Source: Tetracladium setigerum (Eukaryota > Ascomycota > Leotiomycetes > Helotiales). From it: a DNA stretch of 64,000 bases. The stretch covers positions 3,410,001 to 3,474,000 of the forward strand of contig PZJY01000001.1 in the NCBI GenBank assembly GCA_031472005.1. Direction: 5' to 3'. The translations under genes were made by a program, and so were the position numbers. Below, one piece after another: positions 44,671 through 56,799 of the stretch (its first letter is position 1; each line of letters starts with the position of its first letter). The notes under the pieces are model-generated. The model had not been told where the DNA came from and ran no database searches. It saw only the letters and a list, made by a program, of their open reading frames with translations.

Positions 44671-46708
44671 ATGCCAGTCGAACAACTCGTCCTTCCTGGC
44701 GATGGCGCCCCGAAACTGATGAGCTCAAGCACCCTGGCGATGGCGTCTGAAGACCGCGCTCAACAAGCTGAACAGGCCTGCGGCGCTTGCAAGAAGAACA
44801 AGCGGCGATGCGACAAAGCTCTACCAGAATGCAGTCTCTGTCAACGTGCTGGTCGAGCTTGTATATATCCGGAAGCAGCAGAGCTCATGCCCACGGCGGC
44901 TATGTTCGCAGCCCTGCGCACGAGACTTCAGGAGTTGGAGCAGCGGGTGGGTATGCCAGCTGAAATGCACGAGGGAAGAATTTCCTCACCTTCTGTGTCT
45001 CATTCCTCACGGTTGGATGGGGAAGTAGCAAGTCACAATTCTAAGCTGGGCAGTTCGTCCATGCTCAGTGGTGAACAGGAACCTGAGTTTCCGGTCTCGC
45101 TGTTTCTTGATATTGATTCCTTTACTTGGATGGGCTTGAAGTTGCCAGATCCGTCTGTTGCCATTCCTGTAGTAAGTTAATTACATAGCAAATGTATGGC
45201 TGTGAAAAGATGCACACCTCGCTGAAATATTTGCTTCCTGAAAATGGTTCCAGCGGTAGGATGGACTTTGGATTTTCGACTGTGCGTCTTTGTCAGCGAT
45301 CAAACAATGACTGACTATTCTCTAGGAGGTCCTGGCACTTCTCACACGTGGGAACATTATTGTTGAGATATCCAATGAGTACTTCAGTACCATTCATTTA
45401 TGGATGCCCATTGTGTCGAAGAAAAGGATGGATCTTGGCATTTCCGTACGGAATGGAGGTCCTGACATCGCCATGTTGTTTCTTGCCATGAAATTGATCA
45501 CTGCGCAAGCGGATGAAGTTATCGATGGCAAATTATACTCTCTAGCGAAAAGCTTTCTGGCCACTTTAGAAGGGAGTGGGTTCATCTCACTGCTCTGTCT
45601 TCAATCTATGGTTTTAGTTGCCCTCTACGAGTTTGGCCATTCGATCTACCCAGCTGCTTGGATGGCGGTCGGTGCTTGCTCGAGGTATGCTGAAATGCTG
45701 AGATTATCCTGTGGGGAAATGGTTGTGTCCACTATGCGCCACATGGTACATATCCTTATTTCCCAATTATTCCCAGTGTTATGTCCATAAATCACATGCT
45801 AAATTATTTGAACTAGACTACTTGGACAGAAGTCGAGGAAGGAAGAAGAGTTTGGTGGGCTATATTCATTCTCGATAGACTTATTTCCACCGGGAGTAGA
45901 AGGGGCTGCTCAATCGGAGAACTCCCGTTTGATGGCATACTGCCAGTCGATGACGAGGCGTGGGTGTGACATCCCTCTACCCAATTTCTTTCCTGTACAA
46001 CTTGAGAGCTCACTGAATTACTTTGGAACAGGAAGCTGGGGATGTTGCCCGCGCTTGCGGTCTCCCCGTAAATGCTGATTATCAAGTCCAACAATCGCCC
46101 TACGCTCGTCTTTGTCAAGCAGCTGTCTATCTTGGACGCGCACAGGCACACACCCGTGGAGCATACCCCATGCGTAACTCACACATCTCGGACACGATTT
46201 CCCTCGCCGAAGAATTATATAGCTTTGGTGCCGTTCTTGAAAGGACACCTGGACTCTCCAGAACAGACAACTTCATCAGAATCATCGGACCCCGTTCCCT
46301 GGTCTACTCCGCCCTCTTCGTTGCTTTTGACGCTTTTACCTGCCCGAGAGATCAGTCGGGACAAACTTTCTCGTAGCGCCAGGTGCAAAATCTCGAGAAG
46401 AGGCTGAAATGCAGACACATTCGATTCAAGCCGTCCGTCGTGTTGCAGAACAAGCCCGCGATCTCGCGATACAGTTGTCTGCTAGGATCGAGCTGGACGA
46501 ATCTATGCGATGGCATATGGGTAAGATTAGCCCACTTGTGCTCGACCAGATGTATGCGTCTCTTGCAACTACCTATTGGATACTAGGGGAAACCGGAGAT
46601 GAGGCGCTGCAGTCGAGTCTGAAGGATTTGAAATTGTGTATGGAGACGTTGGGCAGACGATGGAAATTGGGACAAAGATATGTAGCCATGGCAGCTATTT
46701 ATGGTTGA
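44671..46708 (+). CDS. Zn2Cys6 (fungal-type) transcription factor
   Basis: Exons 44671-45171, 45326-45745, 45817-45963 and 46032-46708 give 581 residues if one G is restored at TTCTCG|TAGCG (~46373), which rejoins the two open halves of the last exon and makes the total a multiple of three. The zinc cluster near residues 36-63 (CGACKKNKRRC, then CDKALPECSLCQRAGRAC) has spacing CX2CX6CX6CX2CX6C, followed by a short helix (LRTRLQELEQRV) likely for dimerisation. The middle region carries RRVWWAIFILDR, the hallmark of the fungal_trans regulatory domain. It lies convergent with an SDR gene about 190 bp away. Targets are unknown. The first intron (154 bp) is the least certain boundary. Confidence 0.88.
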
Positions 46709-46900
46709 AGTGGTTGAACGAACACCCATGGCGGAGATGAGGATTCTGGATCAGGGGATGTTGAAGTAGCACGACAGGCGGTATTAGAGCAAATATCAGG
46801 GTTTATGTCATTAATACCAAATAGTAAAGAACCCCTAACACCTAATCCCCAGCAATCTCATTCCTCCCTCTCAACTTATCTTTTGCATGACGATACGCAT

Positions 46901-48121
46901 TTACATGTATGGTTTGACTTGCGCCTTACTCCATTCCCAGTAATTTCTGCCCAACTCGGGCTCGACCAAGTCCTTGCGGGGTGCCTTTTTTTGCCAAATG
47001 GGGAAACTTTATAACGCGGGGTCAGTCATCGGAATTGATTCAGAAACAAGTTTTCTTGTTGCTTACCCCAGCCGCCGTTGTCTGCCTTGGTGAACGAAGG
47101 GTGCAAGCCGGCGAATAGTTCGGTGTATGCGCCATTCTTGGGAGGATGCGTCAAGAGTTTCTAGATGGTCGTTTGATCAACATTTGCCTCTCTAGTACAC
47201 AGAGGCGAGATAACATGGACATAAATGGATGACTTACAAACATAGCAAGCTGCGCTTTGGGCATATTTTGCTGGAGATTGGTGATAAAGTTACCTGGATT
47301 GAGCGACTAGAGGAAGATTCGATGTGAGTTCAAGTTTCGAATTGGTTGAGTTCAACATGAGAAGAGAATTGGATGAAGCAAGACCTACCAAGCTGATGAT
47401 CCCAGACTCAGAATATCGCCGGGCAAATTCTGCCGAGTGAATAACGCAGCCTGCCTTGCTGCGTCCGTACTTTGCCCAGATGCCTTCGTCGACGTGATAG
47501 TCCATGTTTGAGAAGTCAACGGCAGGGTGCGGGGCACCATCCGCCGCACTTGAGGATACCCAAATCACTCGAACAGAGTTGGGAGCGGCCACTTGCGCCG
47601 ATTTCACCATGAGAGGTGTGAGGAAGTGGGTAAATAGAAAATGGCCCAAATTGTTGGTTCCGATTTGCAATTCGTATCCCTGGGTGGTTTTGATCCTTGA
47701 GGTGGAACCATCACACCTGCATTATTGAATAGGACATCAAGATGCGTCTCTTTGGCGAGGAACTCTTGTGCTGATGCTTTGATGGTGGCCAGATCGTCAA
47801 GCTGCAATGAAAGGTAGTGAAGCTGGCCTGTTGATTTCGGATGGGCTTTTTTTATTTCAGTCATCACTTTGTCGGTTTTGCTCCTTGATCGAGCTGCGAT
47901 CCAAACTTTTGCGTTATGTTGGTAGAGGATACCAACGAGTTCCATACCCAAGCCACCAGAGCCACCTGTGACTAAGAAGACCTATATTAGGAGATTCGTG
48001 TGAGAGAGTCCTCTGTCAACGAAGGTATGCAGTCACTTACCTTGCCTGACTGATCTGGCAAGTTACTCTCCGTGAGAACGGCCTTGAAAGGATGGATAGT
48101 GCTCCATCGTATACCCAACAT
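46901..48121 (-). CDS. Short-chain dehydrogenase/reductase (retinol dehydrogenase/WWOX-like)
   Basis: Exons (minus) 48041-48121, 47389-47981, 47238-47306, 47067-47160 and 46901-47006. Restoring one A in the run at 47688-47691 and one base in the A7/C4 stretch near 46979-46992 gives 314 residues. Motifs: cofactor loop TGGSGGLG, NNAGV, a catalytic Ser in WVSSSAAD, and YGRSK (YxxxK). The C-terminal part (SLNPGNFITNLQQ, PFGK, NYWEWS) matches the long fungal SDRs often labelled retinol dehydrogenase 12 or WWOX-like. It reduces or oxidises a carbonyl/alcohol with NAD(P)H; the substrate is unknown. The five-exon structure gives a consistent frame throughout once the two bases are added. Confidence 0.85.
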
Positions 48122-48692
48122 CGTATTTAGCGATTATTCTTTGGCGACAAAGGTGGTGGGTGGTATATGTAGATTGCTTCGAATGTGGGCGTGTACTGTA
48201 GTCGAGATTGATGCAGATTTTGTGAGATAAATGGGCGACGAACAAACCTACTTATACCACAGCTTCCTTCCATTTTCAAGGAGATTATTCACGGAGATAA
48301 CGCTACCAATTCAAACGCTTTGTTGCTGGACAAACTTCACGCATGTCTGCGGGAGCCACCCGCCAGACCTGGGCTAAGCGACAATGTATATCACATGATT
48401 GCGGCCCCACTCCCGCTACATGGCAACGACGACTTGAACGTCGTTCTAAAATGAGCGACAATATAGCAGGGATGGGAATGGAGTTGTGTAGACGAAGTGT
48501 TGGTATGAAACAATTTAATTCTAGGTCTGCCCGCAGACCGATTCAGGTGTAATTACATGAGTTTCTAGTGCCCAAAGAAAATTGCTCTAGATAGGGAGGA
48601 AAAGGACAGTTGTTGTGCTCAACCTCCAATAATTACGCCACCCGATGCATACAAACAATCTTCCTTCCCTCCACCAGACTCGACTTCCATGT
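48122..48692. other. Intergenic
   Basis: SDR promoter plus the 3' side of the 2EXR gene. I see no gene or clear repeat in it. Confidence 0.5.
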
Positions 48693-49865
48693 TCAGACAC
48701 GGCAGTAGATTCCCGCCAATTCTAACTCCTCAATAACCAAGTCCTTGCTCATAGACTTATTGGCATCGGCATAAGCTGCAACAAATTCAGCCCTCGTTGC
48801 TTCTGTCAAATCTTGATTTTTGTTGGCCACCGGAGCGAGACACGTATAATGGCATCCGAGGGGCACAGTCCTCAGTTCCCCATGAATCCAGACAAAACGC
48901 TTCATTGCAGGGAAACTCAAGATCCCGGTACCAATGTTATGGGCTCCTGGGTCACCTGGCACAAATTGACATCGAGCAAGGGCGATGTTTTCCGCACGAT
49001 CCTTCACAAATTTGGGCAGTGCCTTCAGCAGGGGCGGGAGCAATCCAACATCCGACTGAAGATCGCGATTGAACAGCGCGTATCTAGCACCAATGAGGAG
49101 AATATCAATCTCCAGGTTGACGAAGAAGTAGTTGGGGCTATTCTTGTCATTCAATGCGAATACCTTGTCGAAATACTTCAGTCCCACATATCTGCTTTCG
49201 CGGCACGCATGCAAAACCGTAGGAGGTGGGCTGTTGGCTTTGACCGCGCCTTTGTACATGTAGAGGTTCAAGACTTGAGAATCTTGACGCGAAGCGCGAC
49301 TCCAGATCATGGTGCGAACTTCCGGGGGGAATTTCTTGAATTTGTTGAAACTGACATCTCTGGCGGGCTGGCGTGGACAGAGGTCAATATCGGGGTAGCC
49401 GAATTCAAAGGTCTCTCCTGGCATTGCTGCCAGTCCAATATTGTATAGCTGCTTCCAGAACACGAAACCAGCAACATCTTTCGCTCCCAGAGTAGTAGCT
49501 TTGGCGTTTTGCTCAACTGTAGAGAGTCCGACTCCATTCATCTCGAGGGTCAAAAGGATGGCAACCAAAGCATCTCGATGATCAAGTTTTTGGATAAGGT
49601 AGAAGAATCTCTTGCCTAGGCTCTGTTGTGAACCTGACATACGCTCGTAGATCTCCTTCTTCAATGTCTTCTTTGGCTCTCTGTACCATTTTCTTCCCTT
49701 GATGGTCGTGCATGAAGTAGCGTGCGAGAACTCAAGGCCACTCTGTGCAACAAACACTCTGGCTCCGATTTCATCGCGAGACGCACCTTTGGGAATGAGC
49801 ACGCCGATCTCTTTAGCAATCTTTCTGATATCAGAAAGCTTGGTTCGGGTCAGAAGGTCCTCCAT
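48693..49865 (-). CDS. 2EXR-domain protein
   Basis: 390 residues from the ATG at 49865 (MEDLLTRTKLSDIRK). The frame is open further upstream but has no ATG outside a likely 5'-UTR intron: a strong donor CAG|GTAAGC near 50022 and an acceptor ...GAGGCAG near 49978. The C-terminal two thirds have the 2EXR pattern: FKKFPPEVRTMIWSRAS, then VLHACRESRYVGLKYF, then YFFVNLEIDILLIG. This is a lineage-expanded fungal family without a known biochemical function, sometimes abundant in plant-associated ascomycetes. The N-terminal ~150 residues are helical and Lys-rich and I do not recognise them. The frame is intact. Confidence 0.82.
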   Translation of the reverse strand: MEDLLTRTKLSDIRKIAKEIGVLIPKGASRDEIGARVFVAQSGLEFSHATSCTTIKGRKWYREPKKTLKKEIYERMSGSQQSLGKRFFYLIQKLDHRDALVAILLTLEMNGVGLSTVEQNAKATTLGAKDVAGFVFWKQLYNIGLAAMPGETFEFGYPDIDLCPRQPARDVSFNKFKKFPPEVRTMIWSRASRQDSQVLNLYMYKGAVKANSPPPTVLHACRESRYVGLKYFDKVFALNDKNSPNYFFVNLEIDILLIGARYALFNRDLQSDVGLLPPLLKALPKFVKDRAENIALARCQFVPGDPGAHNIGTGILSFPAMKRFVWIHGELRTVPLGCHYTCLAPVANKNQDLTEATRAEFVAAYADANKSMSKDLVIEELELAGIYCRV

Positions 49866-51375
49866 GACGAAAGATTGGGGAGGTGTGAGAAAGAGTCTTT
49901 GTTTCGAATTCAGGACGTCGAGATGTTGAAATGTCAAGAGGTGGAAACGCCGATCTGACAAGCGTCGAGACTCTGCCTCAGAATTAGCATGCATGAAAGA
50001 AAACAATAGATCGGCATGCTTACCTGTCAGCAAATGAAACAGAGGGTGTGAAAAAGTTTATTGTGCTGGTGTTTGGATGTCTGGATGTTGCAATGTCGAT
50101 CTGGTGAGAAGTTGTCCTGATGTTGTTCGGAGGTTGATGAGCGGATGCGACTGAAGCCAGGAGAAGATATAGCAGCCGACCCTACTAGTGCGACTTCACG
50201 AATCACGGAACACTTTGATTAAAGCCTTTCTTTTCACTTCTTCGAACACTTTTTTTGGCTCTTTCTGACTTTCCGGAAGTGATCTGAACTCTCGGCAACC
50301 TGAAGGACTTTCATTTTGATCTTGCAAAGTTGAATCTTTGGCTGATAGCTTATAATTGGCGCTGTGTAGCAGCAATCGTGTTTCAATTATTACTTCTGAT
50401 ATTATATAGTGTAGTTTATCTGGGTCTGGGTGCGTGGAAGTCAAAGACCTTCCAATCTTCCAGCCAAACGACCTTCTCACGAGCAAAAGCTAGGAGAAAC
50501 CCATTCTTCATACCCTATATATCTGCATAAAAGTAGATTATGAGAGCCTTGCTACAGAAAGAAAGCAAACTCAAGCATGGTATTGTTGTTGTTCTCAGTA
50601 CAATTGTAGTATCATGACCTACCTGCCATGTTGCTTGCTGTTGTGATACTGCCCCTCAACAGAAGGCAGCAAGCTCAAACAAGTAAAAACCAACCAGGAC
50701 TTTTACTTCAAGGCTTCTGATTTGAATAATCAATAACCATATTCTAGACTTCAAGTTTCCACTTCGCGCAAATCAAATATGTTGCGAAGTGTCGAAAAAT
50801 GAGAAAAGTCACGTGTAACATGGTTGTTTACTTCGTGTTTTTACGCGAACTCTCGGATCTCACGCGCCAACACCCAACTAACCTCACGGTGGCATAATGT
50901 ATAAACAGCAAAGATATTCTCAGTAATATTCTACATTTACACAACCCCATAAATACATAAACAATCGCAAATGATCTTGTATGTTACTGCACACATCACA
51001 ACAAATACCTACCTACCCATGCAACCACTTCGGACACCCACAAACATGTCAATATACACACCTGTCACGATTGGCGAAATGCGAACTTCTTGGGGAGTAA
51101 AGGGTACTCATTCCAAACCCGGAGCTCCAAGATATTTACTGGACGGAAGTTGAAGAAAGATGCAGAAAATTTCCCGAGAAGAGGATAGAGAGAGCATTGG
51201 GAAGTTCCTTCCAGTACTACACGGTTCTGGCACATGTACAGTACTCTCTCCACGAGGATCTCTGCTAATCACTGGCAAGGTACACACTTGAGAATACACA
51301 ATACATATATTAGATTCTATACAACGATATTTCATACATAGCCTCTATTAGGTACATCCTCCTTGGTACAGCCTA
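49866..51375. other. Intergenic, about 1.5 kb
   Basis: Contains the probable 5'-UTR intron of the 2EXR gene at its left end. The only longish minus-strand frame (50196-50486) starts with TTG and has no recognisable content. Nothing else is supported. Confidence 0.5.
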
Positions 51376-52218
51376 CTATCCACTCTCATCACCCAACAAC
51401 TTCTCTCCCGGAACCACGCTCACAAACTTCACCTCCATCCTCTTCATATCCAACTCATCAATCCGTGTTCCAATATCCGGCCAACTAACCTTCTTCACAA
51501 TAATCGCTGCACCAGCACCAATGCCACCAATACCATTCCCTTCAACGCGATTCCCTCCATGCCCAATATCAACCCTAGCGATCTCTCCACTCATCAACAA
51601 CCCAGCAGCAGAAATACCACCTCCATTCCCACCACCAGCAGCGCCATCAAAAGAATCAATCGACTTCAAACCCACACCATAAATAACCGGAAAACTCCCC
51701 TTAACACCACGAAGTCCCATACTACAATCCTCTCTCCGCCAACGCAGACAACTCTTCTTCGGAACCTTCTGCAGACTCGACGATGAGATTTTTGAGACTT
51801 TGGAAACTTTGGTTGTTGTTGTTCTGGTGGTGACTTCGTCTTCGCTACCTCCTCTTTCGAGATCGATGTCGTGTCTTGTAGTGGTGGTTGTAGAGTTGGT
51901 TATGGTCATGTAGTTGTTGGAGGAGGAGCGGGAGGAGCTGGAGGAGGACAAAGGGCATTGGCTACGGCGGCGGCGGCGCTGCGGGCAGTTGTTGGATCCC
52001 ATGATGTAGTAGTAACATGTTGCGACGAAGAGGCAGCTGGCTGTGCAGAGGACGAGGATGATGATGATGAACAAGATGGGTTTGGAGGTGAAGAGTTCAT
52101 TGGTGACGATTGGTGAGGGCGGCGTGAGGAGGTTGTTTAGTGAGTGCGAGCCTGAGGAAGAGGAGGAGGAGGAGGAGGAGGAGGAGGGGAGCGTGGAATA
52201 TGGCTGTGTAGGTGGCAT
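51376..52218 (-). CDS. Single-pass membrane protein, low-complexity, unknown function
   Basis: 280 residues from the first ATG (MPPTQPYSTLP, 52218). The frame continues upstream only without ATG. A Ser-rich N-terminus (11 Ser in a row) precedes one strong transmembrane segment at about residues 47-72 (PILFIIIILVLCTASCLFVA and onward), then a basic patch (RRRRRR) directly on its C-terminal side, which predicts a cytosolic C-terminus. The rest is Ser/Thr- and Gly-rich and ends in a more conserved-looking VKKVSWPDIGTRIDELDMKR stretch. Fungal genomes hold many such short membrane proteins without assigned roles. Repetitive Ser codons make the central region prone to length variation. Confidence 0.62.
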   Translation of the reverse strand: MPPTQPYSTLPSSSSSSSSSSSGSHSLNNLLTPPSPIVTNELFTSKPILFIIIILVLCTASCLFVATCYYYIMGSNNCPQRRRRRSQCPLSSSSSSRSSSNNYMTITNSTTTTTRHDIDLERGGSEDEVTTRTTTTKVSKVSKISSSSLQKVPKKSCLRWRREDCSMGLRGVKGSFPVIYGVGLKSIDSFDGAAGGGNGGGISAAGLLMSGEIARVDIGHGGNRVEGNGIGGIGAGAAIIVKKVSWPDIGTRIDELDMKRMEVKFVSVVPGEKLLGDESG

Positions 52219-53132
52219 GGTGGGTTGGTTGTCTGAGGAAGTTGAAGGTTTTGAGTGGTTGAGTGAAGGGATCAGATTGGGGATTCCGATCTTCGAATTT
52301 GCGACAATAGAAGGGGGCGAGAAGGTGAAAGAGTGTACTCCCAATTGCTTTTATATTTGTCGAAATGATTGAAGAAAGGTCCGGAACTTTGGAAGTTGGC
52401 TGATATTTTATACATGTAAATTTCTGTGTACGTGGCTGATTTGACGAGAAAAGTAATCAAGAGGAGCAAAAGAGCGAACAGATGCACGATATTTGATTCT
52501 CTCATGAAACGCAAAGAACCTTTCCAACGCAGCAAAAATTGCATTAATCCCAATTCCAGTTGTGTCGTCATCGGCATTCATTCGGAAAGGTTGTGTTGTT
52601 GAGCCGAGATATATAATTCTGCCAAAACAATATAGATGCCCCTCAAAAAATAGCTTCTTGAAGCTTGATGTCAACAAAAACCTACTCGCTCGCCGACTAA
52701 TCTAATCTGCGTGGTGGATGAGGCTCAACTAAGTGGCAGCCACAGCTGTAACACAATGAGCAAGCTTCAGGAGATTGCCCACACAGAAGCGAAGCCAACA
52801 GGAAAAAAGAATCGTGCTAGGAAAAGCGTAGAACCAGGGACAAAGCAAGTGAGTGTATGAAGAGAAAATCAAAGTATTCATTAAACTAAGATCTTGGGTA
52901 TAATACGATCGAAACATAAGGTAAAAAAAAGTTCCGAACAATCAAATCCTTCCCATCCCAACCAACTCTAGCAAATGCAGATGATTATGCGCGACACAAA
53001 AGAAATATTAGCTGGTGCGAGGGTGCTCGACCAGTTGTTGATCGCAAGAGCCAGACTTCAGTTTTTGTCTTCTGTAGTAAAAACGTTATCCGTTCTCTTC
53101 TAGTCGTAATTCGTAATAGCTTGCTTCCCTTT
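52219..53132. other. Intergenic
   Basis: Promoter of the membrane protein and 3' side of the next gene. No supported gene or repeat. Confidence 0.5.
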
Positions 53133-54763
53133 TCAGGCTCGCAACTCAACTGCGATCTCTTGGCGTACTTTGCTACACCATTTCCATATCGCGTCCTCAA
53201 AACCTTTCCACGCTGCTCGGTCGGTCCCATTCGCCACGCCCATAACGTCAAATTTGAGAACCACTTCCCATCTTAACTCTGCAGCTTTGACCCAATAGCG
53301 AAGGTTTTCTGCTGATCGATAAGGTTTTCCGAACTCGGTGTGCCATTTGTCAATTGCACCAAATGGTCTCTTGCTCTTCTTCACAATAGCGTTGTGTAAC
53401 TTCACCAATCGCATACCCGTCCTCATCTCCTTCAAAAATTCTGTAGGTAGTTGATCGTCATTGGCGATCTCGTCGACGGACTGGAATGCGGGTAGACTAT
53501 CCGATTCTGGATCCATGGACTTGAGAAATGCAAACTCTCGTTCCATTTCAGTACCCTCAAATGGATCATTGAGCCAAACCCAGCTCGATCTCTGTTTCCT
53601 CTCCGTCTCCTCCATTGCCTCTTCCTGCTTCAGCATGTCATAGACACCCGCAACCCAACTAACCATTGTCTCTCGTTCTTCGGTACGCATGCCCTTTGCA
53701 AAATTCCTGGTGGCCATTCGCTTGAGAACATCCATGACCGACAAAAGCTCGGATCTGATCTTGCGTTCCGATTTAATGGCGGACAAACGCGCAGGTTGGT
53801 CATGGGCGGTATAGTACATCTTGGCGGCTCGAATTGCAAGGGTTATGACGTCCAAGATATGCATTCCTTGTAATTCGTACCATCCTCGATCGCTGTCGGT
53901 GGGAGATACTGGAGTCGGAGGTGCGTGACCAATTGTGTTACTTCGTGGTGGAGAGATTGGGGGACTGCTGCTTGTTTTTGCGTCCTCAAGGACCTTGTCT
54001 GCCTCTTCGAGACAATGAAGGAGTTCCGATTTTAGTTCTTCCAATGTTGGCGGGCGTGGTATTGGTTTCTCTCGGTGGATATATGTGCTGACTGTCGGGG
54101 AAGCATATGCGGATGGGTCTCCTCGTCGTCACTCGTATACTCAAAATCCTCCTGCGTAGGACTTTCCACCATCAGTCCTCCGTGGCCTTGAGCATGAAGC
54201 TCAGGACTGCTGCCCATAGACGCATATGACGAATCATGATCCGACATCACCAATTTCGGTGTCAGAAATGAAGTATCCAGTGCAGAGAGATCCAGCCCCT
54301 CTTGAGCATCCTTCTTTTTGTTCAATCGCCCACCCTTTCCATCCAGTAGCCCCGTTCGTGCGAAATAGTACTGCAGGTGTGCAATGCTTCCCAAGCTTAG
54401 AACGCTCTCTCTCGACTGTGCCGAAGCTGCAAAGTTGGTGCCCTGGGGCCGCACATAACCCCTCCGATTTGGCTTCTCAAGGCCACCCATCGACTGACGT
54501 GTGGTGTAACTTGCAGATGAAGATCTCGAAATAGAAGTGCGCTCAGAGCTGGAATTGCTTCCCAACGAGTCTCGGCCCATACTGCCTAGGCTTTCGGAAA
54601 ACATGGAGGTGGTGGAGGTGTCGGAGAAGCTTCGGGGACAGCCTGGAGCTCCTAACGCTGGTCTTGGGGCCAGATCTGGAGAGGGGGATTCGCGGGAGAA
54701 AGATGGTTGATCGGGCTGATCGTGGTGATCGTGGTGATCTTGGGATGCTGGTGTTGATTCCAT
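53133..54763 (-). CDS. Conserved-looking fungal protein of unknown function
   Basis: 543 residues (MESTPASQDHHDHH...) if one C is restored in the CCCC run whose complement is 54097-54100. The base turns HMLP into HMLPPTVSTYIHREKPIPR and joins the N-terminal frame to TLEELKSELLHCLEEADKVL. The N-terminal ~240 residues are Ser-rich and disordered. The C-terminal ~300 are helical and ordered-looking, with MHILDVITLAIRAAKMYYTA, KIRSELLSVMDVLKRMATRN and SSWVWLNDPFEG. I see no membrane segment, signal or catalytic motif. It is intronless. The charged helical domain suggests a cytosolic scaffold, but I do not recognise the family. Confidence 0.72.
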
Positions 54764-55816
54764 AGCTTGTTGTTTGTTTTGTTTTCGAAGGAAAGGAGCG
54801 GGAGTCTCGCGTTCGTTCCTGCCGTTGCTTGGACTTCAAATGAGACAGTCTCAATCGGGGGGTCAACTTTCGTTGTCGAAGGTGAACATCGACTCGCAGA
54901 AGATTATTTCGAGACAGCAGAAACTTGCTAAAACAAAATCCGTTGCTGTGGAAGATGCTGATACCGCACTCGGAAATCGATCGTTTCTATGAAGTTATCC
55001 ACATTTATTAGGGGTAAGTGGTGGTGGCACTGGTGGATGGTGGTGCAGGGGCCCGCGCATGAAACTGTGGTTAAAATGGACGTCTCCAAATTGATATTGG
55101 CACGAACGCGTTCCTTCAGTTGTAAATTAGGTAGGTACTTCCTAGAATAGAAGCTCCTATTGAATCGTTTCTTTCTTTTTACGATGTGGGTGGAAATGGA
55201 AGCTATCACAAAGATCTCTCACCCGGGATGTGTACACATATATCTATCATTTTAAGACTTCCCCTCCTCATATCGCGCGTTCCTGAGACATGACGATAGA
55301 GGAGGGATCAGGGATCTTTGTGGGGAGGAGAGCAGCGTAACGACTCGTCCACGTCTCATTTCAAATAAGATCCATTGTTGACACACCGAGGTAGCCGTAA
55401 TTTAGAGCCACGTTATTAACATTTATTAGATTAATGTAAATTGTTACCATTTGAGGCACCAACCTACAGTGGGCACCTAATTGTTTACGAAGTAATGTAC
55501 AGTGAAAGTGGGGGGGCAATGTGTGTGGTCGTGACCTGCAAAAGTTGGCTGGTAAAATATTCATGAGAAGGAGGGTCATGTGAGCCCTGATGGTCCTGAG
55601 GACGAAAATGAGAATCTATGTTCTATTTCTTTTGTTCATCTATCGTGACTATGCCCAAAAAGCCCATATCCTTTTGGCTTCGAGATAAAAACGCCCGCTA
55701 AATCCAAAAACCTCACACTATCATGCGAAAATCTATCTTGCAAGAAGATCTATCCTCGCGAACAATTACAACCTCATGTTCTATCTATTTTCAAAGTCTA
55801 CAAAAATGGCAATCCT
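54764..55816. other. Intergenic, about 1 kb
   Basis: The upstream region of the 53133-54763 gene and the 3' side of the myo-inositol oxygenase gene. Nothing else is supported. Confidence 0.5.
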
Positions 55817-56799
55817 CTACCACTTGATGACCTTCTTTGGGAAGAACTCATCGATGAGCTCAAGGTAATATGGCTATGATATAAGTTAGTAATGTCTCAA
55901 AAACATCATGGAGAGATGCATACCTTCAAAACAGCGACAGATGGAACATCATCACTCTTGCTGTACAAGTCATAAGGGTTGAAAGCCTTGACAGCCTCCA
56001 ACATTTTGTGATCGTGCTCATCCATGAACTCAGTGTAGGCACCAGCCGAGTGCCATGGGTAGAAAGAGTGATATCTGATCATGGCCAATGCCTCGGCGGG
56101 AAGAGTGGATTGGTCCTTGACGATGTGGTAGAGATACTCGTCATGTCCCCATGAGAGCATGATGTTATCCATTCCACAGCCAGGAGTGTAGATTCCGTAC
56201 TTTGTGCCGTAGATCTCGTGGTTGTAGTCTGGGTTGTTCTTGAAGGTGTCTGGGTAGATGATTCCCTTGTCGAAGGCACATCCAACAGGGAATGTGTCAC
56301 CGACGACATCCCACTGTCCCTCGGCACCGTAGAAGAAGAGGAGCTTGCCTAGATCGTGGATCAAGCCGGTAAGTTGCATCCATCTTGGCTTGCCATCCTT
56401 CTTCATTGCTTCGGCTGTTTGGAGGAGATGCTCGATTTGAGAGAGAGAGGTGTCAGGGTCGGACTCATCAATGAGAGTGTTGAGTTTCTCCATGGCTTCC
56501 CAGATGCTCATCTCAGCGCGAGTCTTGAACTTGAAGTCATTTCGAGCCTTGAGATTGTAGGCAACGGTTTGCTTCTCGTGTTGCTCACGGTAGAAGTTCT
56601 TGACTCGGTCGCACGCATCTTCGTATTGGCGGAATTGGGTCTTGTCCTTTTCGGCGTCAAACTCTGATGCATCGGTCATTGCCTTCTCCTTCTTCATGTT
56701 GGCTTTGAGGACATTGACTGCGTCGATGTTGTCGGAGGTATCCTCAAGAGCAAGGCCATCTCGCTCTTGGTACTGAGGCTCGATTGCTGAAGGTGCCAT
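55817..56799 (-). CDS. myo-Inositol oxygenase (MIOX)
   Basis: Exons (minus) 55924-56799 and 55817-55873, intron 50 bp (GTATGC...TACTAAC...ATAG); 310 residues against about 285 in mammals, with a short extra N-terminus. The enzyme cleaves myo-inositol with O2 to D-glucuronate at a mixed-valent di-iron site in an HD-type fold. Visible ligand motifs are GLIHDLGKLL (His148-Asp149), an upstream His in QIEHLLQ, SWGHDEYLYHIV, and RYHSFYPWHSAG further on. The C-terminus YYLELIDEFFPKKVIKW is characteristic of the family. It is divergent from the aldo-keto reductase 950 bp away and begins the proposed inositol/glucuronate cluster. The start is the first ATG after the pyrimidine- and A-rich leader. Frame intact. 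Confidence 0.96.

Noticed and set aside
50196..50486. 96-residue minus-strand frame with a Lys-rich end
   Set aside because: It begins with TTG, has no upstream ATG and shows no family pattern.
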